From Tilletia caries (taxonomy: Eukaryota > Basidiomycota > Exobasidiomycetes > Tilletiales > Tilletiaceae), in the NCBI GenBank assembly GCA_032718865.1, contig JALUTQ010000018.1, positions 558,001-622,000 on the forward strand: a stretch of DNA of 64,000 nt, written 5' to 3'. Shown in pieces: positions 44,424-54,059 of this stretch. The position numbers and the translations under genes are program-made. The notes under the pieces are model-generated. The model saw nothing but the letters and a program-made list of their open reading frames with translations. It made no database searches and had not been told where the DNA came from. Positions within the stretch are counted from its first letter, which is position 1, and the number at the start of each line of letters is the position of its first letter.

Positions 44424-45252
44424 ATGGGAATCGCCGGCCAAGTCTACCAGACCGTCTTCAAGCGCAACTCCGTCTAGTGAGTACATAGCACAGAGAGACT
44501 TAAACCCACCGGACGCTTCGCTGATCCCTGCTTCCTTCCGCTTCTCGCGCGCCCCAGCGTCGGCTCCGTGTTTGCCGGCGCATTCGGCTTCGCAATCGGC
44601 TTCGATGTCCTGACTACCAAGTGGTGGGACGCCAAGAACCAGGGGGTGAGTACGCCCTTTCTCCTCTCTCTCTACACGTTCCCTGGTTGGGAATGCTCCT
44701 CGGATGGAGGCAGGGCGCGACCTGTCCAACGGTGCAGAATAGCTGGAGGTGAGGGAGTGGTTAATGGGGGGCTGGGCTGGCGCTGGGGTCTTGGTGGTCC
44801 CCCGAAGCCAGGTGGAGAGAGGCCCGACGGTCGGAGCCGCCAGGGTTACTCCCGCCTTTCCCGTGCTGGCGGAAGGCTGCGCATTCCGGGTACAAATCAC
44901 CCGGTTTTGGCGGTTGTTGAGACGGATTAGGGGCTTCGGCCATCGTACGCCTGGATTTCTACCCGGGTTTCCTTTCTCACTCCTTGAACATGCGCGCTGA
45001 CCGGACCTTCTTCTTCTTCTTCTTCTTCTTCTTCTTCTTCTTCTTCTTCTTCTTCTTCTTCTTCTTCTTCTTCTTCTTCCTCTCATCCTCCTCTTCCTTT
45101 TTCCCTGCGAGCAGAAGCAATGGAAGGACATCCGTGACAAGGTGAGGCAAGCGCATTTTCCACCCTGCTGCATTCTACTCCGTCAAGCTACATTCTGACG
45201 GGTCCTGTTTCCTTCTCTTCCTTCTCTTCAGCACGTCGAGGGCTCAGAGTAG
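44424..45252 (+). CDS. QCR9: ubiquinol-cytochrome c reductase subunit 9
   Basis: Four exons: 44424-44476, 44558-44645, 45115-45141, 45232-45252, sum 189 nt (62 residues). The product MGIAGQVYQTVFKRNSVYVG, SVFAGAFGFAIGFDVLTTKW, WDAKNQGKQWKDIRDKHVEG, SE* has the FKRN-VYVG motif, one membrane helix and the KQWKDIRDK tail typical of Qcr9 (about 60-66 residues). It is a small subunit of respiratory complex III in the inner mitochondrial membrane. Intron 2 is unusually long (469 bp) and holds a (TTC)n tract. The tract creates a false poly-Arg frame on the other strand. Confidence 0.93.
45010..45079. repeat. (TTC)n microsatellite in QCR9 intron 2
   Basis: About 23 perfect trinucleotide units close to the 3' splice site, where they extend the polypyrimidine tract. 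Confidence 0.95.
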
Positions 45253-45612
45253 ATCGACGGACAGCTCGACTACTATCCAAACTCTCCATTCCAACCAACC
45301 TAGAACGAGCGGAGGAAAGGATAGGTCAAAGGAAGGGCCAGGCCGGAGTTTCCGCGAAGGTTTTCAACTCTGCCCATCCCGATGTTCTTCCCAATCCAGG
45401 ACGCCGAATTCAAAACATTCATGGGAATGCGATTCCCGCTATCCTCTCTCCCCGTCTGTGACCCTGTTCGCTCCCTTTCTTTTTAATTATGATTTTCCTT
45501 TCCTGTCTGTGCGAACTGTGCTAACTTCTCCAGTTTGGACGTACAGCAGGACATCAGCCACCGCCCGAATCGCCAATGAAGGACCTCGCACAATCATCAA
45601 ACATGCCTCTCG
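45253..45612. other. QCR9 3' region, ending in target site TCTCG
   Basis: Non-coding. The last five bases (45608-45612) are the left target duplication of the chromovirus. Confidence 0.6.
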
Positions 45613-46042
45613 ACCAAGTGTAACAAGAAACCGAGTCTGTAAATGAGAATTGGGAAATGTATCTGGATTCAAGTGTGTGTACAGAATTAGGATTTTGTGT
45701 CGGATTTGACGCTGTGTCGGACACCACCTGTCGGACACAATATGTGGTCTCAGACTCCACATATCATGACCTCACCACTCCTGATACCGGAGCATGTTAC
45801 CTGCGTCAGACACAAAGCTCAAGTATCCACTTTCTACTCATTTGTAATCGGATCAGCGATTACAACCTCACTTGTATGCAGCTGATGATCGTTTTCCTCT
45901 TCAAAGGAGCCGTGATCATAACGCGCGCTGCGCGCTCTGGACGCGCGCGCGCGCCGCGTCTTCAACCATTTCCTCACATCCATGAGACCATGATCCAACC
46001 TCCAAGCTCCAGCTGTCCAGCCCGCATTGACGCTGATCACAT

Positions 46043-48406
46043 ATGGCCCGCGCTAGAAACCAAACGAAGAAGCGACCGGCCGCGAGCTCAACCGCCGCTT
46101 TGGTGTCCACCGCCGCCGAGCAGGACGCACTAGCGGAGCAGGCAACTCGGACGCAGAGGAAGGAAAACCAGTCCAAATCCACTCGAGTGAACTGGGACCC
46201 GAAGCAGAAGGAGTTCATCGCGTGGACGAAGCAGCGGTACGGAGGCGAGCAATGTCCCGAGCTTGTGGATGGAACAAAGCTTCATTCATTCTTGGCTCAT
46301 GAGCAGGTGGGGCGTCCCACGAAGCGGCCTCGTAAGACCGGAGCGTCGACAGACGAGCAAGCCATAGGATACAGCACCATCGAAGCCTACACCAATGCAA
46401 TCATCGACCTGTGGCAAAGCCAAGTCGACCTCGGCATCAACAGCAGCTCCCATCCTCGCACTGCGGCCGTCAAAGCACTCCTCCACAACGTCCAAGCAAC
46501 GACGGCTGCTCGAAATGCAGCTGCATTCAAGGACAAGAGAGGAGCTGCTGATGATGGGTACGATCACGAATTCTATCGTGCTCTCTGCCAACACTTTCTG
46601 CAAGATGGCAGCCCGGTCGGTACGCGCTCGCTGCTGGCTCAGGTTCTGGGGCATCAGTGCCTGTTTCGTGGTATCAACTTGCGCAAGATCTGCTTGTCAG
46701 ACCTCGAACTAGGCGAGATGCCCAATTCTCTGAGCCCAGCTCGAATTCTCATCTTGCGAACCAACGAGAGCAAGAAGAACCGCACCGGTCGCACAGAGTA
46801 CAGCGGCGCACTTCGCCACTCAGAGAGCCTCCTCGATCCCCACTTTGCCCTCGCACTATACCTCTTTCAACGCTTTCATCTACTCTCCGAGCCCTTTCCG
46901 GATCTCTCGTCCAACAGCGCGTGGTATTCGGTTCGATTGCTTCGAGGACAAGACGATGTTGTGACTCCCATCTCTTACGACACCCACAAAAATCCAATCA
47001 CCAAGGCGTTCAAAGCTTTGGGGCTCACAGGATGCAAAAAGGTAACGCACGCTGCGAGAGGCTCAGGCGCGCGAGAGGCCGAGCTGCTGGAGGTGTCCAG
47101 CACTGACATCTCCCGGTTGGGGGGCTGGAAGGCTTCTAAAGATGCAATGGAGCAGTCATATTTGACTCATCTCCCAGTGAGGGCACTTCGAGCGATGGGC
47201 GGTTTTCATCCGAACGGAGGGACATACTATCTTCCTCGCGACACGCTCGAGCCGACGAAGGAGCTGCAGAACCAAATCTTTCCCCAGGTGGAGCAACGGC
47301 AGCTGCGGATTGATGAGGGCAAAGTAAGCACAAGCGGCGGAGTCGACAAGTTCCTGGCTTTGCTCCATCATCTGCGGCGAGTCCTTCTTCAGGACGCCCC
47401 CAACCTGGTCAAGATCAACCCAGCTCACCCCGTTCTCCAGAGCCCCATCTTCCGCTCCGCTGGTTTCCAGGCGTGGTCAAAGCAGCAAAGCGACTACCTC
47501 AATCAACACATCCCTCCGCTTGAGCTTTCCCTCCGCACTGTCGTTCCAACCATTACCGACAAGCTCGAGCGTCTCTCTCAGCAGCAGGTCGTTATCCAGC
47601 AGCAACTCACGCGCATGCAGGAGAGCAAGGAGGGATCAGAGGAGCTGTCGCGACGGAGAGACGAGGCGATAATGTACGAGATCCAAAGGCACAGCGAGAC
47701 GATGCGCAGACTCCAGACGGCTCCCACTACTGCGTTTTCGTCTTCTGGCCAATCTTCTTCTTCGCAGCAGCACTCAGACGCAACCCAGCAGCTCTCCTCA
47801 GGCATCTCTTCTTCTTCGCCATCAACGTTCCAGCGCGAACTGGAGCTGCCTGGCCTTGGTTTGCCTCCTCTTCCTCCGCCGGCTATCGGTACACTATTCA
47901 GCAGCAGCACATCTACCAGCCTCATCACCTCTGCATCAGCAGCAGCAGCGGTGGAGCGGGTGTCAGGAGCTCAGAGCGCAGAAGAAGCAGCTCAATATCA
48001 GCTTAGTGGTGCAGTAAAGACGGTCGCCCAAGCATGGCAGGAGTGGAATGTGGGTTTTGCGGGAGGTCCCTCGCTCAGATCGTTGGAGAAGGAGTTCGGG
48101 ACAGCTTGGTGTGGGGGTCCCTCTACTGCTAAGAGGAGAAGTTTCCTTCGTCGTATGGTCATCATCAAGACCATCAACGATCATCAAAGTGGCACGTTGG
48201 ACGACGCCATCATCAAGCTTGACCGCCAAATGGGATCGCATTCGCTCGATTGGCTGCGCAAGCAGCTTGGGGCCAGAAAGTCCAGCGCTCATGACGGTAT
48301 GCTTTCCTTTCCCCTTCCGAGCCTTCCCATCCTCATCTCTTCTTCTTGCATGACTGTCACTGACCAACATGCTTGCCTTTGTCATCTAGATCGTTCTTCT
48401 CCCTGA
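46043..48406 (+). CDS. Crypton tyrosine recombinase with GCR1_C domain
   Basis: Starts at the ATG at 46043. A 93-bp intron (48297-48389) with good borders is likely near the end; reading through it keeps the frame, so both models end at 48406 (about 755 or 787 residues). Basic N-terminus, helical SAM-like region (residues ~90-200), first catalytic Arg about 207 (CLFRGINLRKICL), Lys in NESKKNR, H-x2-R at about 335 (VTHAARGSGARE), LGGWKAS, Tyr about 372 (MEQSYLTHLP). A coiled-coil Gln/Ser-rich linker follows. The C-terminal GCR1_C DNA-binding domain (~654-750) contains VAQAWQEWNVGFAGGPSLRS and LEKEFGTAWCGG. No internal stop. Family role: cutting and joining DNA through a phosphotyrosine bond to move the element as a circle. 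Confidence 0.9.
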   Translation: MARARNQTKKRPAASSTAALVSTAAEQDALAEQATRTQRKENQSKSTRVNWDPKQKEFIAWTKQRYGGEQCPELVDGTKLHSFLAHEQVGRPTKRPRKTGASTDEQAIGYSTIEAYTNAIIDLWQSQVDLGINSSSHPRTAAVKALLHNVQATTAARNAAAFKDKRGAADDGYDHEFYRALCQHFLQDGSPVGTRSLLAQVLGHQCLFRGINLRKICLSDLELGEMPNSLSPARILILRTNESKKNRTGRTEYSGALRHSESLLDPHFALALYLFQRFHLLSEPFPDLSSNSAWYSVRLLRGQDDVVTPISYDTHKNPITKAFKALGLTGCKKVTHAARGSGAREAELLEVSSTDISRLGGWKASKDAMEQSYLTHLPVRALRAMGGFHPNGGTYYLPRDTLEPTKELQNQIFPQVEQRQLRIDEGKVSTSGGVDKFLALLHHLRRVLLQDAPNLVKINPAHPVLQSPIFRSAGFQAWSKQQSDYLNQHIPPLELSLRTVVPTITDKLERLSQQQVVIQQQLTRMQESKEGSEELSRRRDEAIMYEIQRHSETMRRLQTAPTTAFSSSGQSSSSQQHSDATQQLSSGISSSSPSTFQRELELPGLGLPPLPPPAIGTLFSSSTSTSLITSASAAAAVERVSGAQSAEEAAQYQLSGAVKTVAQAWQEWNVGFAGGPSLRSLEKEFGTAWCGGPSTAKRRSFLRRMVIIKTINDHQSGTLDDAIIKLDRQMGSHSLDWLRKQLGARKSSAHDGMLSFPLPSLPILISSSCMTVTDQHACLCHLDRSSP

Positions 48407-50275
48407 GTTGTCGATTCGCCTCTGCCTTTGACGACGACCTCGCCTGTCCCATCTTTTCCTTCCCCTCCCCACCTCCGCAGTCGACTCTGCCTACCTCTTC
48501 GCCTTTTCCTCCCTTCGGTCCGGCTCTTCCGCCTACATCTCTCACTCTTCGTCTTCTCTTCTCTCCCTCTGGCCTGGCCCCGCCTTCATCTCTCCCATCT
48601 ATCCCAATCTTCTTCTTCTCTCGTCCCGCGTCCGACTCTCCCTCTCTCGCCCCCCTCACGGCTCGCTCTTCCGTCCTTCTGCTTCCGGCTTCCGGCTCTC
48701 GGCTCTCGGCTCTCCCAGCTCCCCAAAGGCTCTTTGTTCTGCTCCCGGCTCTCCAAAGGCGTTCAGACTTCAGCTCGGTCTGCCCCTCTTCTGCTTCCCG
48801 CTCTCCAACGGCCCACCATTGCGCTCGGCTTCCCTTTCTTTCCCGGCAAGCATCTTCCCTTTCCTTCCCGGCATGATCGTTTCCGTTTCTGCTCGCTGCG
48901 CGCTTCGGGTGGGCGCGGCGCGACACTGGTTGCTCGTTTGGCGCGTTCGTTTTTCTTTTCTCTTGCCGTCATGAGTGCGTTCGTGTGTGTGGGCGTGCCC
49001 GGTTCTTTCTTTCAGTGAGTAGTATCGACTTTCTTCTTCATTCATTTCTCACGTCTCTCTGACACGATACTCTTCTCTCTCTTCTCTGGCCACCACCCGC
49101 AGCTCTCTTTCCTCAGTCTCCATCATTCCTTCTGGTCGGCCGTCCCCCAGACTCCTCACCCTCCAGACTCCTCAGCATACATGCGCCGCCACCCAGTCTA
49201 CCCAGCATACGCATCCCGCCCTCGCAATCGAATCGCAATGTTTTCTTTTTCCATCATCCCGGAGGATATTCTTGCTTCCTATCGTAATGGGGATGACACA
49301 GGCTCGGAAGATAGAAGGTAGTTGATAACGATTGAAGAGAAATTGAAATAGAGCAGAGCCAGAGCTGTATTGGAATTGGAAGTATGAAAGGAGCATTCTA
49401 TAGACTACAGGAGAATAAGAGACTAGACGAGCTGCAACGAGAAGAAGGATAGAGATAGTGAATGGACATGACATGGAAGGATGCTGTGCGCGTCTGACTA
49501 TTGCGCATGATTTCATGATCGTCTGCGCCGCTGCGCGTCTCACGTCCGTCTGGGAAGAATGCGTTGGTGCGAGAAGACGGGTGTTGATGCTGGCGTTTAG
49601 AAGGAGAAAAGAACCATCACCAGCTCAGTGGTTTGCAGTACTCCCGAGCAGCTGCGCAGGTCTGCAGCAGACCTAGATGTGTCATGCGAGTGAGCGCATC
49701 TTATTCCCTTCCTCCTAAGCAGTAAGCCTGACTCTTGTCCTGGGTGTGACGACTGATGCTTTGCTGCCTGCTGAGTGCTGCTGGATGGGACGTTCCGATT
49801 TCCGAGACGACCTAAGGGAGCAAGGGAAGGATACAAGCAGCAGAACAAGCAGCAGAACGCGGTGCAGAACAGAAGAGATGCCTGGTGGGAAGAGGGAAGG
49901 GAGAGGATAAGTGAAGAGCTGAAGAGATTAAGAGATCAGCAAAAGGAAACAAGAGCAGTCAGCAGTGAGGTTTCAACAGAGCAGCAGCAGCTCTTCTCTT
50001 TCTCTTTGACCAGCCAGAGCGCGCGTACCGGCTTCGAACTGCCCTGCATTATCTGCTTTGTGATGAGGAAGAAAAGGGGACAAGAGTCGTTCCCAAAGTG
50101 CCGTTTCGATGGAGGAAAGTGTTCAAGTCGTGGACGGTGGTCGAGAGCTTGCGGCCTTGCGCGCTTCGCGCGCAGATTTTTATTTCTGTTTGATTTTACA
50201 TTTTATGGCTATGTCTGGTTTAAGCTGTGTCGGAGGTTCTCCGTCCCACCTCGCTGCCATACTAATATGGCCTAC
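48407..50275. other. non-coding 3' part of Crypton-2
   Basis: Pyrimidine-rich repeats (48470-48880) with TCTCGGCTCTCGGCTCTCCC-type words, then mixed sequence. An open frame at 49775-50437 has no protein character. Confidence 0.5.
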
Positions 50276-50433
50276 GTTACAGTCGAAGTCGTGCGCAGCA
50301 ATGAGACGAGAAATTCCTCCTTCATGACCGTGGATCTCGCCCCGATCCTCACCAGTAGTACCCATCGACCATCGATCTCGACCTTCCAAGCAGCCCCACC
50401 AGATCCCGACCCACCAGACCCCAAAGCCCGTAC

Positions 50434-52197
50434 CTAGTTCGCCTGACCCTTCTCAATCCTGTCCGTTACACCCGCCCCCACAGACGAGAGGCTCGTCCCC
50501 GAGCCGCCAGTCTCGTTCTTCTCCCCTTCATCCAGCACCTTGAGGATCCTCGCTCTGTCTTTGGCCTGACTCAAGATGAGTTCACGAGTCGGTGACAGGC
50601 GTTTGATCCCGAGCTCTTGACGAATGTGTTTCTCGAGGTCCCTTCGTGCCCAATGGAGGCCAGGAAGACGTCGGTCACATTGCCAGGTTGGCTGGATATC
50701 GCCGATCCATTTGACTAGATAGTCGTAGCGATCCCCGTCAAGGAATTGCGTTGGCCGACGACCGAGGAAGGTGATGACTCGTTGCTCCGGTTGAGCTCCT
50801 TCTTCCTCTACTCCGGTGATCTTCCGAGGGATGACCTTCGTCGGATCACCAAGGAAAGGCTCAAGTGCCTGGATAGGAAGGACACTGTGGCCCTTGAACC
50901 ACGACGGCGTGTCGAATTCATACGCTCCGGGCGTCACCTCGGTCTTGATGCGAAATGGACCAATGTGTTTGGGTCCGAGCTTGATCTTGGAGCGTTGCGT
51001 TGGATCGAGACGAGTCTTGTAGTGTTCGGTCCGAACCCATACCCAGTCGCCTCCCTTAGGTCGCCAATGTTGATGATGAATATCGTATTGGCGTTTCTGT
51101 CGCTCCTGCGCCTTGACGATTTGATCCTGTACCTCCTGATGCAAGGACAGTAATTGATCTACTCCCGACTCCTTCTTCGGTTGAGCAGGCGTCAGGAACT
51201 GAAGCGGAAAGATGCGCGGGAGTCGGCCGAAGACCAGCAAGTAGGGTCGCTGTTTGGTCGTCTCGTGGATGGTCTGGTTGTATGCCATCATAGCACTTGG
51301 CAATCGCTCGGCCCAGTCGTGTTGATCTAGAGCCACCGTGTGTCGGAGTAGCGTTGCCAATTGCTGATTTAGACGTTCCACTTGGCCATCTGTTTGAGGG
51401 TGATAAGCCGTCGACATCGAGTGTTGAATGTCGAGCTTCTTGACAAGTGTTTGCCAGAATTCGCTCGTGAACCGCACATCTCTGTCAGAGATGATTCGCT
51501 GCGGCAGGCCGGTGTAGGGGTAGACCCGCTCGAGGAAACGTTGCGCGGTGTCCGAAGCTGCATCGGTGGTCTTCGAAGGCCAAAAGAACGCGAACTTCGA
51601 GAACTTATCGGCACAGACCGTGATGGAGTCGTAGTGTTCGCGACCGTTCGGCGTCAAGCCTGTGACGAAGTTGATCTCAATGGTGTGGAAGACTTGTGAC
51701 GGGCTGAAGATCGGATGCAGTTCCCCATAAGGTAGGTGGTGTCGGGTCTTGTTGAGCTGGCACTCAAAGCAAGACTTGACGTGCTCTTTGATCCGCTTGC
51801 TGAAGTCAGGGAACGTAAACGTTTCCTTCATCGCATCGATCGTCCGCTGTGAGGAAGGATGCCCGGCTCGAGATGAGTTGTGGAACTCATGGATCACGAG
51901 CGGAATCTTCTCCTCTGGAACGCATAGCTTGACGACTTCGTCCGTACTCGACCCCTTTCGTTCGAACAAGAAGCCTTCTTGAACGAAGAACTGGGTCGGT
52001 GGCTTCGAGCGTCGTGTCCTTCGACTTGTCTTGAGTCTTGGGCTTCGACGACGAGTCGATCCGGACGCACCTTCAGTCATCGGGGACGTCTCCTTCTCCT
52101 GAATGTCCACCTCCTCCTTCTCGTTTCCTCCAGCAACCAAATCCTGCCCATCATCTCGACCATGTCCTCCATTGTGTCCGCCCTTCTCCTTCTTCAA
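50434..52197 (-). pseudogene. chromovirus integrase with chromodomain (first catalytic Asp changed to Asn)
   Basis: 587-codon frame. A charged linker, then the H2C2 zinc finger (HEFHNSSRAGHPSSQ..SCFECQLNK), then the catalytic core. The second Asp (IISDRDVRFTSEFW) and the Glu (YHPQTDGQVERLN) are 36 residues apart, as normal. The first position, usually Asp in an MDFI-type motif, reads EINFVTGL, an Asn, 62 residues before the second Asp. After the GPFRI/HSVLP C-terminal domain comes a chromodomain (about residues 460-520, YDYLVKWIGDIQPTW). The chromodomain targets insertion to heterochromatin in this clade. The stop lies 38 bp inside the 3' LTR. Without the first acidic residue, strand transfer is not expected. 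Confidence 0.85.
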
Positions 52198-52342
52198 ATC
52201 CTTCCCAGAACCCGTCCTCCATTGTGTCCGTCCTTTCCCTTCCTCGACCGACCCGGCTTCCAGCTCCTCAAACGTTCCCAGCCTCGACCACCCTTCTTCA
52301 TCTTCCCCAGTTCCTTCCTCTCATCGACATCGACCTTCTCCT

Positions 52343-53254
52343 TCAGCCCTTCCTGTTCCAACTTCTTCTTTTCCTCGTCCGCTTGCGACCCTTCGCTCCC
52401 CACGCGATCTCTTTTTCCTCTAGCCGCATAGTTTCCCGTATCCTCCTCAGCATCCTCCGTTTGTCGGCGAGACTTGTCGTTGTTGACCAAGCGTTGCCAA
52501 TTCGTTGATAATGGGGGTCTTGTCGATACGCTTTTGCCCAGCTTGTCTTCTCGTCGATGTCGAAGGTCAACGAGCTGCTGGTTGTTGTGGGAATTTCTTG
52601 AGATGTTGAATCGGCTGTTACTGTGTTCTGAGAGGTAGAGAGTTTGGTTTGGGAGAGGGATTGAGAAGCTGCATTCTGAGAGGTTGAGACTTTGTTTTGG
52701 AAAAGGGTTTGGGAATGGGAATCGAGCGTCGCCACCAATGCGCTCTTCTTCTTTTGTTGTTCTGGTTCTTTTTCTTCTTTGATGGGTATTTGCATCATGA
52801 TTTCATCTTTTGTCGTGTCCTCCTCTTCGACCGGGGCTCTGGAGAGAGCATCCGCCACCTGGTTCGATGTACCCTTGCGGTACTCGATCTTGATCTTTTC
52901 CCGAAGAGGTGCTAGGGAAAGAGTTAGTCTCTGGAGACGGTGAGAGAGGTCAGTTGATTTTAGATTCCAGAGCCACAGCAAAGCCTTGTGGTCGCTCCTG
53001 ACGGTCATCTTCCCTCCGTCCAGGTAGTGTCGAAGTTTCTTCACGGCCCACTCGATGGCTTGAAGCTCGAGGTGAGTGGCAGGGTATCGTCGTTCTGCAT
53101 CCTTTGTTTGTCGAGACAGGAAGATGATTGGATGTTCCTTACCTTCATCGTCCTTCTGGATCAAAGCAGCACCGAAACCGACAGCAGAGGCGTCCACATC
53201 GAGGATAAACGGTCGTTTAAAGTCGGCTCTTCGCAACACGGGAGGAGTCGTCAT
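52343..53254 (-). pseudogene. chromovirus RNase H and linker
   Basis: Begins with VLRRADFKRPFILDVDASAV. Continues with THLELQAIEWAVKKLRHYL, then TVRSDHKALLWLWN, then GTSNQVADALSRAPV, the four acidic motifs of Gypsy RNase H. It is in a +1 frame relative to RT (overlap at 53217-53254). It ends in a Lys/Glu-rich linker whose frame changes again before the integrase. The linker contains a repeated word CCTCCATTGTGTCCG (52169, 52214). RNase H degrades the RNA strand during reverse transcription. Confidence 0.85.
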
Positions 53255-54059
53255 TCGTCAAGGCCTCTTTGATTTTCGTCATGGCGTCCTCTTCGATCTC
53301 GGTCCAGGCGAAAGGTTGTTGATTGATGGCTTCATTCATCGGTCTCGCCAAGATCGCAAACCTGGGAATGAACCTTCGGTACCATGATGCCATGGCGAAG
53401 AGTCGTCTTGCTTCAGTAGCCGTTTTCGGAGAGGGCAAGGCCTTGACCGCCTTCACCTTTTCTTCGTCGACCATAGTGCCGAGTTCCGTCGCCCGATACC
53501 CAAGCACCTGAAGAGATTTAAAAGCAAAGGCACACTTCTTCGGCGCGATCGTTAGTCCTGCGTCTGCTAGCTCCTTCAAAACGTTACCGACGTCCCGGAC
53601 ATGACTGTCAAAGTCGGGGGAGAAGATGATGATGTCGTCGAGATAAGCAATTGCACACTTGCGTCGATATTTGCCTAAGATCTTGTCGATTGTGCGTTGA
53701 AAGAAAGCAACAGCGTTCTTCGGACCGAATGGCATGCGGTTCCAAATTCGAACTCCTCGATACGTGGCAAAGGCGAGGAGAAGACGGGCTCGATCGGAGA
53801 GACCGAACTGGTGATATCCTTTGTTGCAATCTACAATGGTGAAGAAATGTGAGTCATGCAAACAGTCGTGAACCTCGTCAGTCGTTGGAAGGAAGTATTG
53901 ATCGTCTTCCGTCACCGAGTTCAGGGGTCGGTAGTCGTTGCAGAGTCGGATCTTATCCTTCTGTGGGACGAGCACGATTCCAGACGTATAAGGACTCTCA
54001 CCCGGTTCCGAAAGACCCATTTCATCGTGCTCTTCCAAGGTCTTGTCGATGGCTTCCTT
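53217..54059 (-). pseudogene. chromovirus reverse transcriptase
   Basis: In phase with the gag-protease frame but behind a TAG at 54060-54062. Conserved RT blocks in order: SPYTSGIVLVPQKD, RLCNDYRPLN, FFTIVDCNKGYHQFGL, NRMPFGPKNAVAFFQR, CAIAYLDDIIIFS (YLDD centre intact), KKCAFAFKSLQVLGY. The YKRFIP-like WYRRFIPRFA follows. The C-terminal end runs out of frame at 53217, where RNase H takes over in +1. Synthesises element cDNA. Confidence 0.88.

Larger units (their letters stand above)
45683..50275 (+). mobile_element. Crypton-2, inserted in the chromovirus LTR
   Basis: The insert lies precisely inside the 266-bp LTR. TAC is found at both junctions (45680-45682, 50273-50275). No inverted ends were found. 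The word GCTGTGTCGGA occurs in direct orientation near both ends (about 45711 and 50226). It holds one tyrosine recombinase gene, 46043-48406, and about 1.9 kb of non-coding 3' sequence. Confidence 0.88.

Noticed and set aside
44016..45173. Long minus-strand frame with a poly-Arg run
   Set aside because: Created by the (TTC)n tract in QCR9 intron 2 and antisense to QCR9 exons; no domain.
48357..49018. Overlapping frames on both strands rich in Ser/Leu or Arg/Glu
   Set aside because: Pyrimidine-rich repeat sequence in the Crypton 3' region; no protein-like pattern.
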